Origin: Bacillota bacterium
Lineage (GTDB): Bacteria > Bacillota > Clostridia > SK-Y3
Reading direction: 5' to 3'
Length of the DNA: 64,000 nucleotides
NCBI GenBank assembly: GCA_022360955.1
Contig: JAKSBV010000396.1
Coordinates: 1-64,000 of the forward strand
The position numbers were made by a program, and so were the translations under genes. Under the pieces are notes generated by a model. The model made no database searches. It was not told the origin of the DNA and saw only the letters and a list, made by a program, of their open reading frames with translations. Shown here piece after piece: positions 58,101 to 64,000 of this stretch (position 1 is its first letter; each line of letters starts with the position of its first letter).

Positions 58101-59981
58101 TTAAAATTGATGCACCCAATCGGTAGGTTGCTGAGGGTATTCTTTTTCAGGCATGATTTTCTGAAATTGGCTGGTGTACAAATCATAATAAAAGCCCTTT
58201 TTATCCAAAAGAGATGCATGGTGGCCTCTCTCTATGATTTTGCCGTCTTTGATAACCAGAATCCTGTCCGCATTTTGAATGGTTTTAAGGCGGTGTGCGA
58301 TGACAAAGCTTGTGCGGCCCTGCATAAGGCTCAGCATTGCTTTCTGAATATATATTTCCGTTTTCGTATCGACACTACTTGTAGCCTCATCCAGAATGAG
58401 GATGTCGGGATCAGACAGGATTGCCCGGGCGATGGCAAGAAGCTGCCGCTGTCCCTGGCTTAAATTATCGCCTTCCTCCGTTAACAGGGTATCATATCCC
58501 TGGGGGAGATAACGAATAAATGGGTCGGCATTTGCCAAACGGGCGGCTTTCTCAACTTCCCGATCCATCGCATCCAGTCGTCCGTAGCGTATATTGTCTT
58601 TCACTGTGCCCGCAAAAAGAAAAGTATCCTGCAGCACAATACCTAATCTTTGGCGCAGGCACTCCTTTCGTATATTACGGATATCCTGTCCGTCAATGCT
58701 GATCAACCCGCTGTCCACATCATAAAATCTGGTCAATAGATTAATGATTGTTGTTTTACCGGAACCGGTAGGTCCTACCAAAGCAATTGTTTGTCCCGGC
58801 TTTGCGTGTAGGCTTATATCTTTAAGGACAGGTACATCCTTTTGATAACCAAAATTGACATGGCGGAAAGCAACTTCGCCGCGTGTACGGTCTAATCGAA
58901 CGGCGCCCTGTACATTTCGTACTTCCGGTACTTCATCCATGATTTCAAACACTCTTTCGGCGCCTGCTAAGGCCGATTGAATGCTGTTGTAAAGACTGGC
59001 TATTTGATTCAAGGGACGTGAAAACTGCCTGATATAATTCACAAAGCTTGCAATTATACCGACGGTTGTGGCCCCGTTGACGACCATCCATCCGCCGGTA
59101 CCAACCATCACGGCTAAGCTCAAGTTTTTAATCATATTCATCATAGGACCCAGCAGGCCTGCAAAAATTTGAGCACGGATGGCGGTTTTTTTGAGTTTTA
59201 TATTGGCGTGATTAAATTTTTTGATGACTTCCTGTTCGCGCCCGTAAAGTTTAACAATCTTCTGTCCCGTTATGGTTTCTTCAATTAATCCGTTCATCGC
59301 GCCCAAATCCTTTTGCTGCGCCACAAAGCTTTTACGCGTATGCTTAGCGAGTATCTTGGTGATCAAAGCGACGCAAGGAATGGTAGATAAAGAAATCAGC
59401 GCTAACGGCCAATTTAAAGTGAACATCACAAACACTACGCCGGTCATTGTGAGTACACTTGAAATAAATTCGGTAACACTTTGCCTCAATGTATTGCTGA
59501 TATTTTCAATATCGTTTGTCAAACGGCTCATCAGTTCGCCATGGGGTGTCCGGTCAAAGAATCTCAGAGATAGTGTCTGTAATTTGGCGAATAGATCTCT
59601 TCGCAGTTCCTTGATAGTTCTCTGAGACACGTCCGCCATCACATAGTTTTGAAGCCAAGTGATTAAAGCCGTTATAATATAGATCGCCGATAACAGGAGA
59701 ACCATAAGGCCTAGACCCTCAATCTCCACCGGTCTGATATATCGGTCTATGGCGATGCCGATCAGATAAGGCCCTAATAGCCTCAACAGGGTTGTCAGGG
59801 CAACCAGGCATATGACCAGGATAAGGCCGATTTGCTGCTTTCTTAGATAGCGCCACACTCTTTTGAGTGTGCTTTTGCTATCCTTGGCCTTTTTCACAGG
59901 ACCGGTCATAGGGCCTCTGTGAGGACCGCCTGGACGTCCGAATCTTATCATATCTTGTTTCAGCGTGTTTTTGTCAGACAT
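58101..59981 (-). CDS. ABC exporter half-transporter, catalytic-site subunit
   Basis: The 626-residue protein has an N-terminal six-helix membrane domain (about 50-340) and a nucleotide-binding domain. Walker A is GPTGSGKTT, the signature is NLSQGQ (a Gly-to-Gln variant of LSGGQ), and Walker B is ILILDEATSSVD with the catalytic Glu. Its partner lacks that Glu, so the pair resembles heterodimeric exporters such as LmrCD, BmrCD and TM287/288. It overlaps the upstream partner gene by 8 bases. The likely role is drug or lipid efflux. Confidence 0.94.
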   Translation of the reverse strand: MSDKNTLKQDMIRFGRPGGPHRGPMTGPVKKAKDSKSTLKRVWRYLRKQQIGLILVICLVALTTLLRLLGPYLIGIAIDRYIRPVEIEGLGLMVLLLSAIYIITALITWLQNYVMADVSQRTIKELRRDLFAKLQTLSLRFFDRTPHGELMSRLTNDIENISNTLRQSVTEFISSVLTMTGVVFVMFTLNWPLALISLSTIPCVALITKILAKHTRKSFVAQQKDLGAMNGLIEETITGQKIVKLYGREQEVIKKFNHANIKLKKTAIRAQIFAGLLGPMMNMIKNLSLAVMVGTGGWMVVNGATTVGIIASFVNYIRQFSRPLNQIASLYNSIQSALAGAERVFEIMDEVPEVRNVQGAVRLDRTRGEVAFRHVNFGYQKDVPVLKDISLHAKPGQTIALVGPTGSGKTTIINLLTRFYDVDSGLISIDGQDIRNIRKECLRQRLGIVLQDTFLFAGTVKDNIRYGRLDAMDREVEKAARLANADPFIRYLPQGYDTLLTEEGDNLSQGQRQLLAIARAILSDPDILILDEATSSVDTKTEIYIQKAMLSLMQGRTSFVIAHRLKTIQNADRILVIKDGKIIERGHHASLLDKKGFYYDLYTSQFQKIMPEKEYPQQPTDWVHQF

Positions 59982-61719
59982 AGGCGATTTCCTCCTCTCC
60001 TAACTGTGAGTGATAAATATCTTGATAGACCTTGCTTGTTTTCAGCAGTGCCTGATGGGTGCCTATGGCTTCGATTTTACCGTTATCCAGAACCAATATC
60101 TTGTCGGCTTCCAATACGGACGTTATTTTTTGTGCGACGATCAGGCATGTAGCTTCTTGCATAGTTTCTTTCAGAGACTTTTGAATCAGTGCTTCCGATT
60201 TTACATCAACGGCACTGGTACTGTCGTCCAGAATCAATATGGACGGTTTCCTCACGAGAGCTCTTGCAATAGCGATACGCTGCTTTTGCCCGCCGGAAAG
60301 ATTTACGCCTCTCTGATGCAGCATGGTATGATAACCCTTTGAGAATTCCTCTATAAACTCATGGGCTTGTGCGGCTTCAGCAGCTTGTTGAACCTCTTTG
60401 GCCGATGCATAGGGGTTGCCGTAGCATATGTTGTCGTTAACGGTACCCGAAAATAAAATTGACTGCTGGGGCACCATTCCGATCTGATCTCGCAGGGTTT
60501 CTTTTTTTATATTGCGGATATCCGAGTCATCTATCAGAATTTGGCCTTTGGTGACTTCGTATAAACGGGGGATAAGCCGGACCAGGGTGGATTTTCCGGA
60601 GCCTACCGTACCGACAATAGCTACCGTTTCTCCCGGCGATATATCAAAGCTTATATTTTTTAGTACAGGGTCGCGGGTGGTTCCATCGTAGCTGAAAGTA
60701 ACATTTTTGAAGGCTATTTTTCCTGTTAATTTGAAATCGCTCACAGCATCCGGCTTATTTTTTATCTCCGGCCCATGACCGAGTGTTTCAACGATCCTGC
60801 CGGCAGAAGCTTCGGCGCGAGAAATGTGCATAAGCATCATTCCTACCGTCATTAGAGCTGTGAGCAGCTGCATAAGATAGTTAATAAAGGCCATGATTTG
60901 ACCGATTTTAATATGGCCTGCCCGTACTTGCAACCCACCGAACCATAGAACAGCCGCTACGCCCAGATTGATCGCCAGCATCATCAGCGGTGTCATCAAC
61001 GCAGTCATTCTGGCAGCCCGAATCGTACTACTCATTAACGGGTCATTGACTTTATCAAATCTTGCGATTTCATAATCAGACCGCACAAAAGCCTTGACAA
61101 CCCTGATGCCAGACAGATTTTCCTGTATAACGGTGTTGACTTTATCCAGGTATTGCTGTATGTTGTTAAACAGCGGAAAAGATTTTTTGATCACAAGTGT
61201 AAGAGCGATAACCAAAATCGGTATAATGGCTATTAAAATCGGCGCAAGCTGAGGACAGGTGATAATGGCCATTATTAAACTGCCGACAAGTAATAACGGT
61301 GCTCTAACCAATACACGCATCATCATGCGTATAATTGTCTGTGCTCGAGTCACGTCATTTGTTAATCTTGTAATCAGAGATCCGGTTTCCAGCCTATCAA
61401 GATTCCCGTAGGATAAAGATTGAATTTTGACAAAAAGATCCTTTCGCACATCGGTCCCAAAGCTTTGTGAGGCGATTGACGACAAAATCGTACAACCTAT
61501 GCCGCTCGCTATACCGAAAAAAGAAAATACAATCATCAATATGCTGGTTTTGGCAATATAATTTAAATCCTTTTGGGCAATGCCTATATCAATGATTTTT
61601 TGCATGAACCACGGCTGGCTTAAATCCATAATGACTTCTAATACCTTAAAAAGGGGAGCAAGCAATGCGATTTTCCAATAAGGTTTCAGGTAACAAAGCA
61701 GTTTTTGCATTGATTTCAT
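59974..61719 (-). CDS. ABC exporter half-transporter, degenerate-site subunit
   Basis: The 581-residue protein has six membrane helices (about 15-310) and an ATPase domain with Walker A GTVGSGKST and signature NLSGGQKQR. Walker B reads ILILDDSTSAVD, with Asp in place of the catalytic Glu, the mark of the degenerate site in heterodimeric exporters. It is the first of the two transporter genes on this strand, just downstream of marR. Confidence 0.94.
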   Translation of the reverse strand: MKSMQKLLCYLKPYWKIALLAPLFKVLEVIMDLSQPWFMQKIIDIGIAQKDLNYIAKTSILMIVFSFFGIASGIGCTILSSIASQSFGTDVRKDLFVKIQSLSYGNLDRLETGSLITRLTNDVTRAQTIIRMMMRVLVRAPLLLVGSLIMAIITCPQLAPILIAIIPILVIALTLVIKKSFPLFNNIQQYLDKVNTVIQENLSGIRVVKAFVRSDYEIARFDKVNDPLMSSTIRAARMTALMTPLMMLAINLGVAAVLWFGGLQVRAGHIKIGQIMAFINYLMQLLTALMTVGMMLMHISRAEASAGRIVETLGHGPEIKNKPDAVSDFKLTGKIAFKNVTFSYDGTTRDPVLKNISFDISPGETVAIVGTVGSGKSTLVRLIPRLYEVTKGQILIDDSDIRNIKKETLRDQIGMVPQQSILFSGTVNDNICYGNPYASAKEVQQAAEAAQAHEFIEEFSKGYHTMLHQRGVNLSGGQKQRIAIARALVRKPSILILDDSTSAVDVKSEALIQKSLKETMQEATCLIVAQKITSVLEADKILVLDNGKIEAIGTHQALLKTSKVYQDIYHSQLGEEEIAYV

Positions 61720-61766
61720 ATTGTCACATCTCCTAATAAAATATTTTGCCGGCTACATATTATGCT

Positions 61767-62228
61767 TTAATGTTTCGCATTTTGTTGCTTGCCCATCGCA
61801 CCCAGTAAATTTTCTTTAATCTGCATCAAAAACCGCCTTAGCAAAACTTTTTCTTCTACAGTAAAATCTTTAAGGGATTCTTCATATAGCGTTTGATGAA
61901 TGTTTTCAACCTCTTTTCTGATTTGCCGGCCCGAATCCGTTAAAAAAATCCTTGATACTCTCATGTCTTCCAGGTCGGACTTGCGGACTACAAATCCTGC
62001 ATTTTGCATCCGCCGGACCATTTTTGTGATGGTCGCGGGTTGGATATTCATTTCTTCTGCAAGCTCTTTTTGCGTCCGTCCGTCTTGCACCCATAGAAGT
62101 CTTAATAGCCGGGGCTGTCCTTTGTATAGACCGATTTTCTCCAGATACATATGTGTTCTCTTAAAATGAATATGGGCCACCTGCCTTAAAAGTCGCTCTA
62201 AGTGTTCGTTTTCAGAAAAATCAGACAT
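61767..62228 (-). CDS. MarR-family transcriptional regulator
   Basis: The 153-residue winged-helix protein has the MarR DNA-binding core (LLWVQDGRTQKELAEEMNIQ, TITKMVRRMQNAGFV, DMRVSRIFLTDSGRQIR). The ATG at 62228 is 8 bases after GGAGG. It is the first gene of the marR-ABC-ABC operon and most likely represses it until a ligand of the exporter appears. A palindrome overlaps its promoter. Confidence 0.92.
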   Translation of the reverse strand: MSDFSENEHLERLLRQVAHIHFKRTHMYLEKIGLYKGQPRLLRLLWVQDGRTQKELAEEMNIQPATITKMVRRMQNAGFVVRKSDLEDMRVSRIFLTDSGRQIRKEVENIHQTLYEESLKDFTVEEKVLLRRFLMQIKENLLGAMGKQQNAKH

Positions 62229-62257
62229 AAAAGATACCTCCTTTTTAGTTAGCCGGT

Positions 62258-62299
62258 TAAATATATATTTATCATACACCAATGAGGATGAAATGTAAA
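62258..62299 (-). promoter_or_regulatory. marR promoter and candidate operator
   Basis: On the minus strand, TTTACA (62294-62299) and TATGAT (62271-62276) have a 17-base spacer. The perfect palindrome TAAATATATATTTA (62258-62271) lies at the predicted start of transcription and is followed by TTAACCGGCTAA, a plausible site for autorepression by MarR. Confidence 0.6.
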
Positions 62300-62307
62300 G
62301 ACATAAG

Positions 62308-62370
62308 ATAGGGTCAGGCTTTTATAATTTTATTATTCTAAATAATAAAATTATAAAAGCCTGACCCCAT
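62308..62370. repeat. REP-like palindrome with 30-bp arms, second type
   Basis: Arms 62308-62337 and 62341-62370 match as reverse complements with one mismatch around CTA. The arms contain GGGTCAGGCTTTTATAATTT. The arm length equals that of 29212-29280, but the sequence differs. It separates the divergent marR and tetR genes. Confidence 0.85.
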
Positions 62371-62376
62371 CTAGTG

Positions 62377-62422
62377 TTGACAATATAATATAAATAGTAT
62401 AACATATGATATATATCAGATG
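62377..62422 (+). promoter_or_regulatory. tetR promoter and candidate operator
   Basis: TTGACA (62377-62382) precedes TATAAC (62398-62403) with a 15-base spacer. The palindrome CATATGATATATATCAGATG (62403-62422, one mismatched pair) overlaps the end of the -10 region, the usual place for a TetR-type autorepressor. Confidence 0.55.
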
Positions 62423-62451
62423 ATACGTATTGTGTGAAAGGAGAGAGAATC

Positions 62452-63027
62452 ATGGCACCTAATAAAAAATTTTCAAAAGAACAAATAGTTGATATAGCAT
62501 TTGAAATTGCAAGAGTCGAAGGAATTGACAGCATAAGTATAAGGAAGGTAGCAGAGAAGCTAGGAAGCTCTATTGCACCGATATATGTAAACTTCAAAAA
62601 TGTAGATGAATTAATAAACGCAGTAATAAAAAAGATAATTAACTTAAGCCAACAACTGATAGAAGAACAAAATACAGGAGATAGATTTTATGATATAGGA
62701 GTAGCGAGTATTAAGTTTGCTAAAAAGTATAATGTTTTATTTACAGACTTAGTATTAAAAAGGAATAGCTATATAAAAAGTTATGGGGGCGAAATAGATC
62801 CTATTTTTATTAACGAAATGAAAAAAGATTCAGAGTTTTATAACTTTACAGAAGAAGAATTGAAAGATATTTTATTAAAAATGAAAATTTTTCAAGCAGG
62901 ACTTTCAGTAATGGTTGCAAATAATTTACTTCCAGAAGAATTTGATCAAGTTAAAGCGCTAGAGTTATTGAAAAATAATGCTAAAGATATAATTACAGCT
63001 GCTCACACCTATAAAAAAGAACTTTAG
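62452..63027 (+). CDS. TetR-family transcriptional regulator
   Basis: The 191-residue protein has the TetR helix-turn-helix (FSKEQIVDIAFEIARVEGID, SIRKVAEKLGSSIAPIYVNF) and a divergent ligand-binding domain. The ATG at 62452 follows GGAGAG. It is followed 26 bases later by an ABC ATPase gene, so it probably controls an exporter. Codon use is visibly more A/T-rich than in the preceding genes. Confidence 0.9.
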   Translation: MAPNKKFSKEQIVDIAFEIARVEGIDSISIRKVAEKLGSSIAPIYVNFKNVDELINAVIKKIINLSQQLIEEQNTGDRFYDIGVASIKFAKKYNVLFTDLVLKRNSYIKSYGGEIDPIFINEMKKDSEFYNFTEEELKDILLKMKIFQAGLSVMVANNLLPEEFDQVKALELLKNNAKDIITAAHTYKKEL

Positions 63028-63053
63028 GGTAATATTATATTGGAGGTTAGAAA

Positions 63054-64000
63054 ATGATTCAAATTGAAAATCTAACAAAGATTTATCCTCAAAAGAAAGG
63101 AAAAGAAATAATAGCTAATAACAATATTACACTCTCTATAAAAGAAGGAGAAATTGTGGGATTGCTAGGGCATAATGGTGCAGGAAAGACCACTTTAGTA
63201 AATCAAATATTGGGATTAACAAAATCAACAAAAGGAGAAATAAGTGTATTAGGAAAGTCTATAACACAAAATCCAGAGCAAGGACGTTTCCTATGTTCAG
63301 TGCAACCACAAAGCCAATTACCTTTGAGAGATCTTACACCATTAAGAGCAGTGACAATTCTAGGCTGTTTAAGAGGGGGAAGAGAAAATGATGTGGAACA
63401 AGAAGCCATGAGATTATTTAAAAATTTAGATATTGATAGATGGTCTAAGGTGGGAGGACAACAGCTTTCAGGAGGAGTTCTTAGATTGACGGCATTTTGT
63501 ATGGCGGTGATTAACTCAAAGAAAGTAGTTATTCTTGATGAGCCAACAAATGATGTTGATCCAGTTAGGCGCAGATATCTTTGGAGGGAAATCCGAAAGA
63601 TTACACAAACAGGAAAAGGGGTTGTTTTAGTTACACATAATGTTCTTGAGGCAGAAAAAGCAGTAGATCGAGTTGCAATATTAAATGAAGGAAAAGTGAT
63701 TATTCAGGGAAGACCGGCGGAAATAAAATCTAAACACTCTAACGATTTACGTGTTAAAATTACTTCGTCAAATGAATTAAAGAGTATAGACATACCAAAA
63801 TGGTCGCTTTCCGCATATGATTTAGATGGAAGTAAGACTTTTTCTATAAAACAAGAGGACGTATCTAAAACAATTGAGTGGTTAAGAGAAGAAATCAGTT
63901 TAGGAAATATTTCCGACTATTTTTTATCAGAAACTACACTTGAAGATATTTATGTGAAATTGACTGAAAAAATGGGGGGGAGAAATCATGAGTCATGTAC
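63054..64000 (+). CDS. ABC transporter ATP-binding protein (incomplete at window end)
   Basis: The frame from the ATG at 63054 (GGAGG upstream) is open to the window edge. Walker A is GHNGAGKTT, the signature region reads QLSGGVLRLTA, and Walker B is VVILDEPTNDVDP with LVTHN as switch. The sequence resembles ATPases of ABC-2-type drug or lantibiotic exporters. At least 315 residues are present; the gene should end just beyond the edge because the next start overlaps it. Confidence 0.9.
   Translation, partial: MIQIENLTKIYPQKKGKEIIANNNITLSIKEGEIVGLLGHNGAGKTTLVNQILGLTKSTKGEISVLGKSITQNPEQGRFLCSVQPQSQLPLRDLTPLRAVTILGCLRGGRENDVEQEAMRLFKNLDIDRWSKVGGQQLSGGVLRLTAFCMAVINSKKVVILDEPTNDVDPVRRRYLWREIRKITQTGKGVVLVTHNVLEAEKAVDRVAILNEGKVIIQGRPAEIKSKHSNDLRVKITSSNELKSIDIPKWSLSAYDLDGSKTFSIKQEDVSKTIEWLREEISLGNISDYFLSETTLEDIYVKLTEKMGGRNHESC
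63988..64000 (+). CDS. Start of the next gene, probably the ABC-2 permease
   Basis: An ATG at 63988 lies 7 bases after GGGGGGAG and overlaps the ATPase frame. Only four codons are visible, so the product is inferred from position alone. Confidence 0.4.

Noticed and set aside
1-64000. tRNA, rRNA and CRISPR arrays
   Set aside because: No cloverleaf with a conserved T-loop, no rRNA sequence and no regularly spaced direct repeats with unique spacers were found. The tandem tracts have no spacers.

Overview
The window is a chromosomal segment of a low-to-mid GC Gram-positive anaerobe, most likely a member of the class Clostridia. The evidence is the full Firmicutes-type S10-spc-alpha ribosomal gene order followed by ecfA1-ecfA2-ecfT-truA, the zinc form of S14, strong AGGAGG ribosome binding sites with many TTG and GTG starts, an S-layer (SLH) protein, a YesM/YesN-type two-component system, and sulfatases of the Cys type that anaerobes activate with a radical-SAM enzyme. 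The genus cannot be named from sequence alone.

Layout. 0-8.5 kb: a lipoprotein gene broken by an in-frame TAG, an esterase, an L,D-transpeptidase, glgC, a rhomboid-like membrane protein without the serine-protease motif, an EAL-CBS-GGDEF protein and an RluA-type pseudouridine synthase. 8.9-26.5 kb: a strong promoter, a long structured leader, then rpsJ to rplQ with secY, adk, map, a KOW protein, infA and rpoA, closed by a clear terminator. 26.6-30 kb: the ECF transporter energizing module and truA. 30.6-36.6 kb: a sensor kinase, an AraC-type response regulator and a three-gene sugar ABC importer. 37.2-43.8 kb: a DUF5711-like propeller protein, a CvpA-like protein, ilvD, ilvB and a class II aldolase. 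44.2-47.2 kb: copper ATPase copA and csoR, with a candidate CsoR operator just behind the copA promoter. 47.4-57.5 kb: a polysaccharide-degradation locus with a sulfatase fossil, two intact sulfatases, a 1446-residue secreted multidomain glycosidase and an SLH protein. 58.1-62.3 kb: marR and a heterodimeric ABC exporter with one degenerate ATP site. 62.4 kb to the end: a more AT-rich tetR-ABC exporter locus cut by the window edge.

How the genes fit together. The ribosomal block is housekeeping. The sugar importer with its regulator pair and the sulfatase/glycosidase/SLH locus look like parts of a strategy in which sulfated glycans are cut at the cell surface and the sugars imported; the link between the two loci is inference. 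CopA and CsoR form a self-contained copper efflux circuit.

The most striking non-gene signal is the density of short palindromic repeats between genes: a roughly 98-bp MITE-like hairpin family (six full copies and one half copy, three of them within 5 bases of a stop codon), a 218-261-bp family with long terminal inverted repeats and changeable interiors (three copies), REP-like palindromes with 30-bp arms, a 90-bp palindrome at base 1 and again at 57.9 kb, and many degenerate 7-8-mer tracts. No transposase gene is present in the window, so these elements would depend on enzymes encoded elsewhere.
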